Of a DNA stretch of 27,616 nucleotides, positions 15,689 through 22,351 are shown piece after piece. Positions within the stretch are counted from its first letter, which is position 1; every line of letters starts with the position of its first letter. Location of the stretch: contig JBBQYL010000050.1 in NCBI GenBank assembly GCA_038208735.1, forward strand, positions 1-27,616, given 5' to 3'. The notes below the pieces were generated by a model. That model ran no database searches. It was not told the origin of the DNA and saw nothing but the letters and a program-made list of their open reading frames with translations. Position numbers and translations under genes: made by a program. The DNA is from Scleromatobacter sp038208735 (lineage in GTDB: Bacteria; Pseudomonadota; Gammaproteobacteria; Burkholderiales; Burkholderiaceae_C).

Positions 15689-16459
15689 TCAATGCAGCGG
15701 TACCAACTCCGGCGAGAGCGCCTGTTGGACGAACGCTGCAAGTGCCTGGATGTCCGGAATTCGCACGTCGCGTCGGCCCTTGTCCACGAAGCCGATGACC
15801 TTGGTGCGGGCCAGCTTTGAAAATGCGCGGCTGACCGATTCCAGCGTCAGGCCGAGATAGTTTCCGATCTCGGCCCGGCTCAACCGCAGCGTGATCTGAT
15901 CGGTGCGGAGGCCGCGCTTGCCGGCGGAATCCGTCCAGTCATGAAGAAAGTTGGCGACCCGGGCGTCTGCGGGCAGCGTGCAGATGGCCATCAACGATTG
16001 CCGATCGTGTCCGAGCTCGCGACTCATGGCCTCGACGAGGTTGCCGTACAGCCTGGGCTGGAGTGCGCACGCCGCCATGAACGCATCGTAGCGGACGCTC
16101 CAGATCTCTCCCGTGTCCATGGCCACCGCGTCGCAGCCATGGAAGCCATCGGCGATGCCGTCGAAACCCATCCAGTCGCCTCGAAACTTCAAGCCGACAA
16201 GCTGCTCCCGACCATCGGCCGCGGGCTTGACCACCTTCACGAAGCCGGTGTTCATGATGTGCAGCGAATGAAACTCGTCGCCGGTACGAAAGATGAGCTG
16301 GCCTGCATGAACGATGCGCCGCTGCGGTTCGAGAACGCGGCTCAGCAGTTCCAGGACGTCCGAAGTCGCGGCGGCATGGAGACCATACTTTCGCTGCGCA
16401 TCAGGGGTGCGCGGCGGTGAAACGGTGCGGCCGACAACGGTCGTGGAGGGGTTGGACAT
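15689..16459 (-). CDS. FNR/DNR-like regulator lacking the N-terminal cluster cysteines
   Basis: Protein of 256 residues with a Crp-type effector roll (~45-160: IFRTGDEFHSLHIMNTGFVKVV) and a winged helix whose recognition segment is LGLTLESVSRAFSKL. The ExxSR set of FNR proteins is intact, so it should read TTGAY-type boxes. The N-terminal region before the roll has no cysteine, so the oxygen-labile [4Fe-4S] site of FNR is missing. Family members of this type, such as DNR/NnrR, sense NO by heme or other means. The FRGDWMGFDGIADGFHGCDAVAM segment closely resembles true FNR and argues for origin by duplication. The ATG at 16459 is preferred over upstream codons because CGGAG precedes it. It ends head-to-head with the hybrid kinase. 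Confidence 0.85.
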   Translation of the reverse strand: MSNPSTTVVGRTVSPPRTPDAQRKYGLHAAATSDVLELLSRVLEPQRRIVHAGQLIFRTGDEFHSLHIMNTGFVKVVKPAADGREQLVGLKFRGDWMGFDGIADGFHGCDAVAMDTGEIWSVRYDAFMAACALQPRLYGNLVEAMSRELGHDRQSLMAICTLPADARVANFLHDWTDSAGKRGLRTDQITLRLSRAEIGNYLGLTLESVSRAFSKLARTKVIGFVDKGRRDVRIPDIQALAAFVQQALSPELVPLH

Positions 16460-16602
16460 GGCGGTACTCCGGTGAGGGCTGAAGATGCGTCGATCGAAGA
16501 CCCGATGTTGGCCGTCGAGCACCAACGTCCAAACAATGTCATGCGTCAGTGCGTATCGCTTGGTAAACGGCGGGTAACAGCCCGGATGCCCGGATCGGGC
16601 GC

Positions 16603-16643
16603 TTGCGCAACATCAAGACGCGAAACCGGTGCGCCGGTAACCT
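16603..16643 (+). promoter_or_regulatory. FNR-type promoter of the carbamoyltransferase-like gene
   Basis: The box TTGCGCAACATCAA (16603-16616; perfect right half, 3/5 left half) is followed by TAACCT (16638-16643) starting 35 bases after the first box base. The predicted start lies near 16650, about 31 bases before the ATG at 16682. The same hexamer and spacing occur at the HiPIP gene. The box might also serve the divergent FNR-like gene, but no matching -10 is seen on that side. Confidence 0.45.
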
Positions 16644-16681
16644 CTCCGCGATGACGTCGGCTCCAGGCCGCGTCGTCCTTC

Positions 16682-17182
16682 ATGACCTCAGCACCCCGCG
16701 CCCCCTACCCGGTCAGCGCCGCGGAACCCGACCCCCGTCCCGACGAGGCCCTGCTCCAAAGAGCCGAGGCCCTGGCCGCCGCAGTGCTGAACGGGCAGCT
16801 CGGTCCGGCGTTGCGCGGGAAGAACATCGGCGTCCTCTGCGAAGACCCCGACAGCGCGAGCGCCACGTTCTTCAAGAGTGCCGCCACGGAACTCGGGGCG
16901 CACGTCGCCTGCATCCGCAATACCCTGGGCAGCCATAGCTCGTTGGCGGTGGTGCGGGAAACAGCGTCGATGCTGTCGCGCCTGTATGACGCCGTGGAAT
17001 GCCTGGACGTCCCCCTGTTGCTGGTCGACCTGATGAGGGAGTCGACTGACATTCCATTCTTCTTCGGACTGTCCACGGATGCACACAGGACGGCCGGCCT
17101 GGCCGCTCGCATGAACGACCGATCCGGATTGGCCAGGCGACGCGTCCTGCAAGCCGCACTCGCGCGTGCGATGGCGTCCTGA
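16682..17182 (+). CDS. Lone ornithine-carbamoyltransferase N-domain-like protein, active-site motif absent
   Basis: Protein of 166 residues. From about residue 24 to 130 it follows the carbamoyl-phosphate domain of ornithine/aspartate carbamoyltransferases: an opening helix, LRGKNIGVLCEDPDS (44-58), FFKSAATELGAHV (63-75), a LG turn, a TASMLSRLYDAVE helix, and a DIPFFFGLS end matching the usual VPVINGLSD. The family's S-x-R-T-R carbamoyl-phosphate loop is replaced by S-A-S-A-T (58-62). The whole ornithine-binding C-terminal domain is absent, although the ORF ends cleanly. It is therefore unlikely to be a transcarbamoylase and may be a binding or regulatory protein. An FNR-type promoter lies upstream. 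The start has no strong ribosome binding site. Confidence 0.6.
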   Translation: MTSAPRAPYPVSAAEPDPRPDEALLQRAEALAAAVLNGQLGPALRGKNIGVLCEDPDSASATFFKSAATELGAHVACIRNTLGSHSSLAVVRETASMLSRLYDAVECLDVPLLLVDLMRESTDIPFFFGLSTDAHRTAGLAARMNDRSGLARRRVLQAALARAMAS

Positions 17183-17238
17183 CAGGCAATCCGCCATGAC
17201 GCCATCCAGGCCCGGCTTCAGGCCTTTCACGCAGAACT

Positions 17239-18186
17239 TCAGCCAATGCCTTCGTCGTCGAGGCGCGCTGGCAAGCTTCTCGTGGACGTGCCGCCAAGCG
17301 CGTGCATCAACGGCAATGTGACGACGAAGCGACTGCCACGTCCAATGCCTTCGCTGCTCGCCTCGACGTGGCCTCCATGCGACTGCACGAGTTCGCGCAC
17401 CACGGCGAGCCCGAGGCCCAGACCCGACGCATTGAAGACGACGGCGTGAGGGGTCTGGGCGAACGGTTCGAAGACGGCCGTCAGCGCGAGCGGCGCAATC
17501 CCGATACCTGAATCGACAACGCTGATCTCGATGGTCTCCGCCAGCCGGCGCACATTCAATTGGATGGCCTGGCCATCCGCGCTGTACTTGGACGCGTTGT
17601 CGAGCAAGTTGCTCAATATCTGCGTGAGCCGAATTGCGTCGGCCTGCAGGGGGCAATCCGGACCGAGACCGCTGACTTCCAGCCGCTGATGTCGCTTGTC
17701 CATGGCCGGATGGCAGGAGGCTGCGGCACCCTCGATGCAGTCCTTGAGCTCGATGGCCTCGATCGCCAAGCGAAGCTTTCCCGTTTTTCCGCGTGCGACG
17801 TCGAGCAGATCCTCGACCATGCGACTCATGTGCGCCACCTGGCGTTCAATCACGTGCTGCGCCCATTCGAGTTCCTTGGCGTTGGCATGGGTGAGAAGCG
17901 CCGCAGCCGTCCGGATGGGTGTGAGCGGATTGCGCAGTTCATGGGCGACAAACGCGAGAAACTCGACCTGCCTGCTGATGGCCAGGTCAGCCGCCACCTC
18001 GCGGGCGCAGTGAAGTTCGGGACATGCGGTGGGCGACTGACGACCCCCGGGCATGCCACCGTAGAGGACGACAGGCTGCGGAAGAGCGTCACGCGGCGGT
18101 GATGACTCGCTCATCGAAGGGCTATCGATCAGAGCGTTGGAGATCTGCCGGTTTGCATTCATCAGAGTTCCAATCGTGGAGGGCAC
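17239..18186 (-). CDS. Soluble sensor histidine kinase without a recognisable input domain
   Basis: Protein of 315 residues. The HisKA domain begins near residue 70 with H82 in FVAHELRNPLTPI. The HATPase domain has QILSNLLDNASKYS, DSGIGIAP, VFEPFAQ and GLGLGLAVVRELV. The first ~65 residues have no membrane segment and match no sensor domain I recognise, and contain a CPELHC cysteine pair. GTG 18186 is chosen because AGGAGG sits five bases upstream (complement at 18192-18197); a longer in-frame extension exists but lacks a ribosome binding site. No response regulator is adjacent. It is divergent from ompW across a 204-base gap holding two FNR-type boxes, and convergent with the carbamoyltransferase-like gene. 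Confidence 0.87.
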   Translation of the reverse strand: MPSTIGTLMNANRQISNALIDSPSMSESSPPRDALPQPVVLYGGMPGGRQSPTACPELHCAREVAADLAISRQVEFLAFVAHELRNPLTPIRTAAALLTHANAKELEWAQHVIERQVAHMSRMVEDLLDVARGKTGKLRLAIEAIELKDCIEGAAASCHPAMDKRHQRLEVSGLGPDCPLQADAIRLTQILSNLLDNASKYSADGQAIQLNVRRLAETIEISVVDSGIGIAPLALTAVFEPFAQTPHAVVFNASGLGLGLAVVRELVQSHGGHVEASSEGIGRGSRFVVTLPLMHALGGTSTRSLPARLDDEGIG

Positions 18187-18262
18187 ACGAACCTCCTGAT
18201 CAAGTTGAACGGATCGCTGGTGGCTCGACTGTGCGGCAACTCGCATTGCCGAGTCGCGCCAA

Positions 18263-18276
18263 TTGACGCGCGTCAA
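18263..18276. promoter_or_regulatory. Perfect FNR-type dyad between the kinase gene and ompW
   Basis: TTGACGCGCGTCAA is a perfect inverted repeat of the TTGAC half-site. It is centred 49 bases upstream of the ompW-proximal box, that is near -90.5 for the predicted ompW start, a position compatible with an upstream FNR dimer. No convincing -10 is seen at the standard distance on the kinase side, although the box lies 77 bases from the kinase start codon. Confidence 0.55.
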
Positions 18277-18311
18277 GAACGGCTCTCCTGGACGCATCGT
18301 CGCGGCTCGGG

Positions 18312-18353
18312 TTGATTGCCGGCAAGGCGCGCAACGTGCGGTGGCGATTCAAT
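18312..18353 (+). promoter_or_regulatory. FNR-type promoter of ompW
   Basis: The box TTGATTGCCGGCAA (18312-18325; perfect left half, 3/5 right half) is followed by TTCAAT (18348-18353), starting 36 bases after the first box base. The predicted start near 18360 leaves a ~31-base leader to the ATG at 18391. In enteric bacteria ompW is also FNR-regulated, which agrees with this reading. Confidence 0.5.
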
Positions 18354-18390
18354 GACTCCATCGACACGAGCCATTGAAGGAACCTTCACC

Positions 18391-19017
18391 ATGATCAAGA
18401 CTCCCGCCCTGCTGCCCTTCGTTCTCGCCCTCGCCCTTACAGCCACCCCGCTTCTCAGCAGCGCGCAATCGCTCGATGGCGGCGACTGGATCGTTCGCGC
18501 GCGTGCCGTCTACCTCAAGTCCGTCAACAAGGATTCGACCGGTCTCGACTTGAGCATCAACGACAAGACGCTGCCCGAGGTCGACATCACGCGCTTCTTC
18601 ACCCCGAACATCGCGGCCGAACTGATCCTGACCTATCCGCAGCGCCAGACCATCTCCGCCGGCGGCATGCCGATCGGGTCGCTCAAGCACCTGCCGCCGG
18701 TGCTGACCCTTCAATATCACTTCACCGACCTGCCCGGCTTTCGGCCCTACCTCGGCGCTGGCGTGAACTACACGCGTTTCTCCGACGTCAGATTCAATGC
18801 GGCGACGACCACCGCGCTGCAGCCGTCGATCAAAAAGAACAGCTTCGGCCTGGCCCTGCAGGCGGGCGTCGACGTGCCGCTGGGTGGCGGCTGGCTGCTG
18901 AATGCCGACGTCAAGAAGGTGCGGCTCGCGACGGACGTCAGTTCGTTCGGCAACAAGGCGGGCAACTTCGCCGTCGATCCGTGGCTGCTGTCCGTCGGTT
19001 TCGGACGCCGCTTCTGA
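18391..19017 (+). CDS. ompW: OmpW-family outer-membrane beta-barrel protein
   Basis: Protein of 208 residues. A Sec signal peptide (MIKTPALLPFVLALALTATP..SSAQS) is cleaved near residue 25. The mature protein follows the OmpW pattern: DWIVRARAVYLKSVNKDS, TLPEVDITRFFTPNIAAELILTYPQ, LPPVLTLQYHF, FRPYLGAGVNYTRF, a GLALQAGVDVPLGGGWLLNADVKKV strand pair and terminal VGFGRRF. The final phenylalanine is the usual outer-membrane assembly signal. OmpW forms a narrow eight-stranded barrel for small hydrophobic molecules. The ATG at 18391 is chosen for the signal peptide and an AAGGAA upstream. FNR-type boxes precede it. Confidence 0.92.
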   Translation: MIKTPALLPFVLALALTATPLLSSAQSLDGGDWIVRARAVYLKSVNKDSTGLDLSINDKTLPEVDITRFFTPNIAAELILTYPQRQTISAGGMPIGSLKHLPPVLTLQYHFTDLPGFRPYLGAGVNYTRFSDVRFNAATTTALQPSIKKNSFGLALQAGVDVPLGGGWLLNADVKKVRLATDVSSFGNKAGNFAVDPWLLSVGFGRRF

Positions 19018-19095
19018 GCGCGCGGTCGTGCCGGACGCCTGGGTCGTCCGCCAGGATCTCGGCTCGCACACCGGCGTCGATGCGACGCGCCACCG

Positions 19096-19557
19096 TCATG
19101 CCGTGCGCGGATCGGTGTCGCGAACGAGAAGCACCGGAACCGGGGCCGTCCTCAGGATCTGCTCCGCATCGCTGCCCAGCAACATGCGCTGCAGCCCTCT
19201 TCGACCGTGGCTCCCGAGCACGATGAGGGAGGCCCCCCAGGCGAGCGCGGTCTCGGTGACGAGATCGCACAGCCGCCGGCCCTCGCTCTCGAGCAGCACC
19301 TGCGCGGCTTCCACGCCAGAAGCATTCACTTGCGCCGACGCTCTTGCAAGCACGTGCTCGCCTGCATCGCGTGCCACGTTGTAGATGTCCTCTCCGCGCA
19401 TGAGGGCGGACTCGCTGCCAATGGCCAGGAAAGGCGGCTCGAACACATGGAGCAACTTGATTCGCCCGCCAGTCAGCCTGGCCAGTGCGATGGCCTCGGT
19501 GAGGCCCTTGTCCGAGGTGGGGCTGCCGTCGACCGGCACGAGAATCCTGTCATACAT
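19096..19557 (-). CDS. Single-domain universal stress protein (paralogue of 10689-11150)
   Basis: Protein of 153 residues, one Usp fold: MYDRILVPVDGSPTSDKGLTEAIALARLT at the start and GSHGRRGLQRMLLGSDAEQIL near the end, with the ATP-binding G-2x-G-9x-G-S loop intact. Its length, start and loop match the Usp at 10689-11150, and the last 60 codons are similar at the DNA level, so the two arose by duplication. The ATG at 19557 follows GGGAG. Its promoter carries the FNR box and CAGACT hexamer described separately. It is divergent from the HiPIP gene across 231 bases. Confidence 0.92.
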   Translation of the reverse strand: MYDRILVPVDGSPTSDKGLTEAIALARLTGGRIKLLHVFEPPFLAIGSESALMRGEDIYNVARDAGEHVLARASAQVNASGVEAAQVLLESEGRRLCDLVTETALAWGASLIVLGSHGRRGLQRMLLGSDAEQILRTAPVPVLLVRDTDPRTA

Positions 19558-19595
19558 CGCTCTGCTCCCTGCTGCGACAGGCAGCGGTAGCACGC

Positions 19596-19636
19596 AGTCT
19601 GGCGAACCTGCGAGCGTCGCGCTTGACGCAAATCAA
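19596..19636 (-). promoter_or_regulatory. FNR-type promoter of the second single-domain usp gene
   Basis: On the minus strand the box TTGATTTGCGTCAA (19636-19623) is a consensus ANR/FNR site with 10 of 10 half-site bases. CAGACT (19601-19596) starts 35 bases after its first base, exactly as at the paralogous usp gene. The predicted start near 19588 gives a ~30-base leader. Confidence 0.65.
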
Positions 19637-19672
19637 GCGGATGGCTCGGGCGCAGCTGACGCCTGCGGTGTG

Positions 19673-19713
19673 TTGACTGTCGTCAAGTGGGACGCGGCAG
19701 TGATTGCTAACCT
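19673..19713 (+). promoter_or_regulatory. FNR-type promoter of the HiPIP gene
   Basis: The box TTGACTGTCGTCAA (19673-19686), a perfect dyad, is followed by TAACCT (19708-19713) starting 35 bases after its first base. A TG one base before the hexamer gives an extended -10. The predicted start near 19720 leaves ~68 bases to the ATG at 19789. Confidence 0.6.
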
Positions 19714-19788
19714 GCATGCGAACCCGGTCGATCGGGCACGCTGCAAGTGCTCGCGACAGGCCCCCAGCCCACACAGCAAGGATTTCGC

Positions 19789-20097
19789 ATGACCACTCGC
19801 CGCTCATTCATCCAGATCTTCCCGCTGGCCGGTGCACTTGCACTGGGTGCGAGCGCCGCGTTCGCGGACGCGCCGAAGCTCGACGAAAAAGACCCCCAGG
19901 CCGTTGCTCTCGGCTACGTCGCGGACGCGACCAGGGCCAACAAGGCCAAGTTCCCGAAATACGCCGCAGGTCAAGTCTGCGGTGGCTGCCAGCTGTACCA
20001 GGGCAAGCCCACCGACGCCTCGGGCCCTTGCGCCATCTTCGCCGGCAAGCAGGTGTCTTCCAAGGGCTGGTGCAGCGCTTATACGAAAAAGCCCTGA
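19789..20097 (+). CDS. High-potential iron-sulfur protein (HiPIP)
   Basis: Protein of 102 residues with a twin-arginine signal (TTRRSFIQIFPLAGALALGASAAFA, cleaved near residue 26). The mature part has the four HiPIP cluster ligands C64, C67, C81 and C95 in the pattern CxxC-13x-C-13x-C, with conserved YVADATRANKAKFPKY and GWC segments. It is a periplasmic [4Fe-4S] electron carrier, usually reduced by a bc1 complex and oxidised by a photosynthetic reaction centre or a terminal oxidase. Here a cbb3 oxidase lies 5 kb away on the same strand, a plausible acceptor (inference). AAGGA precedes the ATG at 19789. Its stop is five bases from the stop of the convergent HemN-like gene. Confidence 0.93.
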   Translation: MTTRRSFIQIFPLAGALALGASAAFADAPKLDEKDPQAVALGYVADATRANKAKFPKYAAGQVCGGCQLYQGKPTDASGPCAIFAGKQVSSKGWCSAYTKKP

Positions 20098-20102
20098 CAG
20101 GC

Positions 20103-21500
20103 TCACACGCCCTCTTCCCGGGACAACCTCAGCCGGAGGGCATCTCTCTGGAGTTCGCGGTCGAAGACGCCCGCGACGAGTGGTGCAAACCAGGTTCCGG
20201 CAGGCGTCAGCTGCAGCGCCTCGTCATCCACGTCCACGAGCCCGGCCTGGATCAATGGGTCCAGAAGCGCGAATTCCCGGGAAAACGCAGCGCGCATGTC
20301 GACGAGATGCGACAGGCTGATGGACTCGAAGGCGACCCGGCCCTGGCAAAGCAGTCCCTTGATCACGCATTCGCGGGACAGGTCGTCGCGTGCCAGCACC
20401 AGCCCACGGGCCACGGGCAATCGCCCATCCTGCAGTGCCGCGTCGTAGTCCGCGAGCCGTTCGACGTTCTGGTACGCGACCGCTCCGACGCGACCGATGG
20501 CCGAGGCGCCGAGCGCAAGGACATCGCCTTCCGACCGCGTGCTGAAGCCCCGAACGCCAAGACGAAGGCGACCCTGGCGCGACGCGGCGGCCAGGGGAGT
20601 CTCCGGCAAGGCGAACTCGTCCAGGCCGAGGTGGACATAGCCGGCCAACATCAGGTGTTCGAATACATGGCGCAGGCGGCACGATCGCTCGATCGTCGAC
20701 ACCGACCTGGCCGCATCTCTCTCGAGCACGACGCGTCGCCGGTGTGGCAGCGCGCCCGAAGGAGTGATCCGAAGATGCTCCGGGCGGAGCGTCGCCACAG
20801 CCGTGATCGCCCGCGCCAGCTCCCTGGCGTCACGCCACGAAGCGGCGCCGGGAAATTCCGACGTCACTTCCATGGAGCCGGATCCGCGAGCGGTCTCGAG
20901 CGCCAGCTTCAGGCTTGCGCCGTCCGTGGCCACGCTCTGCATGTCGTCGATCGCCACGAATAACCGGTTGAACCCTGTGGAGCAAAGCGCAGCCACGCGC
21001 TCGCGCGTGCAGAGCGAGGCGGCCGCCTCGATCGAGATGACGCTGTCGGCCGCCACCTTGAAGCTCTCGCGAAGCAATGCCAGCACCTGCGCCAACTCGT
21101 CATTCGACAGTTCCAGCGGCACTGCGCCGCCCACGTGGATCCGGGAAACCATTCGCCCCGATCCCGAATCGCGCACCGCTTGGTCGATCTCGTTCTGCAA
21201 TGCCCGCAGGTAGCGCGCGGCGCGGGTGCGGCGCCGAGCTGCGACCGGCTTGCACGCGCACGAGTCGGCGGGCGGATCGAAGAATGGAATGTTCACCCGG
21301 ACCGCCAACGCCGCCACGCCGCCGAGTCGCGAGCGCGAGGCCTCCAGGCGAAGCGACCTCGCCACGTCTTCCGCGCCGATCGCCTCGACGAAGCGATTGA
21401 CCGCCGGGTAGCTCGTGCAGGCTGGGGAATCAGCGTCGAAGCGACACATCAATGCGTGCGCCGGCAGTGACGGGGAGAGCACGGCAGTGGAGGGGGTCAT
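20103..21500 (-). CDS. HemN-like protein lacking the radical-SAM cluster motif
   Basis: Protein of 465 residues, co-linear with oxygen-independent coproporphyrinogen III oxidase (HemN). It has an N-terminal TSYPAVNRFVEAI, the VNIPF strand, GFNRL, and a C-terminal half with YVHLGLDEFALP, GFSTRSEGDVLALGASAIG, YQNVERLADYDAAL, PVARGLVLARDDLSRECVI. The catalytic core is degraded. The CxxxCxxC site is F74-x3-A78-x2-C81, so two of three cluster ligands are gone, and the GGGTP SAM motif reads GGAVP (124-128). It cannot be a normal radical-SAM decarboxylase. The frame is long, clean and undamaged, so it looks like a retained, repurposed paralogue rather than a fresh pseudogene. ATG 21500 is used; TTG 21548 is an alternative. 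Divergent from fnr. Confidence 0.8.
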   Translation of the reverse strand: MTPSTAVLSPSLPAHALMCRFDADSPACTSYPAVNRFVEAIGAEDVARSLRLEASRSRLGGVAALAVRVNIPFFDPPADSCACKPVAARRRTRAARYLRALQNEIDQAVRDSGSGRMVSRIHVGGAVPLELSNDELAQVLALLRESFKVAADSVISIEAAASLCTRERVAALCSTGFNRLFVAIDDMQSVATDGASLKLALETARGSGSMEVTSEFPGAASWRDARELARAITAVATLRPEHLRITPSGALPHRRRVVLERDAARSVSTIERSCRLRHVFEHLMLAGYVHLGLDEFALPETPLAAASRQGRLRLGVRGFSTRSEGDVLALGASAIGRVGAVAYQNVERLADYDAALQDGRLPVARGLVLARDDLSRECVIKGLLCQGRVAFESISLSHLVDMRAAFSREFALLDPLIQAGLVDVDDEALQLTPAGTWFAPLVAGVFDRELQRDALRLRLSREEGV

Positions 21501-21534
21501 TCGACGATGGTGGTCAGGGCTCGAAGGACTTGCA

Positions 21535-21597
21535 TTGACCAAGCGCAACCTTGATCCTGGCGCCGCGGCAAAGAATCGCCCTCTTGACCACCGTCAT
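21535..21597 (+). promoter_or_regulatory. Double FNR-box promoter of fnr
   Basis: Box one, TTGACCAAGCGCAA (21535-21548), is followed by AAGAAT (21571-21576) starting 36 bases after its first base, the same hexamer and spacing as at ccoN. The predicted start is near 21583. Box two, TTGACCACCGTCAT (21584-21597, 9 of 10 half-site bases), lies just downstream of that start and 10 bases before the ATG, where a bound dimer would block transcription. This suggests activation plus autorepression. The 107-base gap also holds the hemN-like promoter, which I could not place. Confidence 0.5.
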
Positions 21598-21607
21598 CCG
21601 GCGCCCC

Positions 21608-22351
21608 ATGGAACCCCATCCCGAATGCTCTGCCAGTCTGCATGCCGCCCCCAAGGTGGCGTGTTCCAGCTGCAACCTGCGCGAACTCTGCCTGCCAGTG
21701 GGCTTCTCCGCGGAGGAGCTCGAGCGCCTCGATGGGCTGGTGGCGGCGCGCCGCTCGATCGGCCGGGGCGACACGCTGTTTCGGCGCGGCGATCCGTTTC
21801 GCGGCGTCTATGCCGTTCGCACCGGCTTCTTCAAGACGTGTTCCACCTCGGAGGAAGGCCGCGAGCAGGTGACAGGATTCCAGATGGCCGGGGAACTGCT
21901 CGGTTTCGATGGCATCGGCGACACCGTGCACAGCTGCGACGCTGTCGCGCTGGAGGACTCCCAGGTCTGCGTGATTCCCTATGCGCGGCTCGAGGAGCTG
22001 TCGCGTGAATTCGCCCTCCTCCAGCGGCAGTTCCATCGGGTGATGAGCCGGGAGATCGTGCGCGAACACGGCGTGATGATGCTCCTGAGCAGCATGCGCG
22101 CCGAGGAGCGCCTCGCGGCGTTCCTGTCGAATCTCGCTCAGCGCCTCGAGGCCCGCGGCTTCTCGGCCTCGTCGCTGGTGCTGCGGATGTCGCGCGAAGA
22201 GATCGGGACGTACCTCGGCCTGTCCCTGGAGACGGTCAGCCGCTGCTTCTCCCGGCTTCACGAACAGGGCGTACTCGACGTCCAGCAACGCAACATCCGC
22301 ATCCTCGATCCGGCGGCGCTGCAGAAGCTGGTGGCGGGTGTTTCGGTGTGA
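21608..22351 (+). CDS. fnr: Oxygen-sensing FNR/ANR-type regulator
   Basis: Protein of 247 residues. The cluster ligands C19, C22 and C28 (CSSCNLRELC) and a fourth cysteine in VHSCDAVAL match the E. coli FNR spacing C20-C23-C29-C122, so an oxygen-labile [4Fe-4S] cluster is expected. An effector roll follows (LFRRGDPFRGVYAVRTGFFKT), then the dimer helix and the winged helix LGLSLETVSRCFSRL with the FNR ExxSR contacts. It should activate the TTGAY-type boxes in this window when oxygen is low. Its stop overlaps the GTG of the copper ATPase by four bases (22348-22351), tying fnr to the ccoIS genes. Two FNR boxes lie upstream. The neighbouring hemN-like gene on the other side is a common fnr partner. 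Confidence 0.93.
   Translation: MEPHPECSASLHAAPKVACSSCNLRELCLPVGFSAEELERLDGLVAARRSIGRGDTLFRRGDPFRGVYAVRTGFFKTCSTSEEGREQVTGFQMAGELLGFDGIGDTVHSCDAVALEDSQVCVIPYARLEELSREFALLQRQFHRVMSREIVREHGVMMLLSSMRAEERLAAFLSNLAQRLEARGFSASSLVLRMSREEIGTYLGLSLETVSRCFSRLHEQGVLDVQQRNIRILDPAALQKLVAGVSV

Noticed and set aside
16603..16616. This box as a promoter element for the divergent FNR-like gene
   Set aside because: No -10-like hexamer occurs at 34-36 bases on the minus strand; the plus-strand TAACCT fits better.
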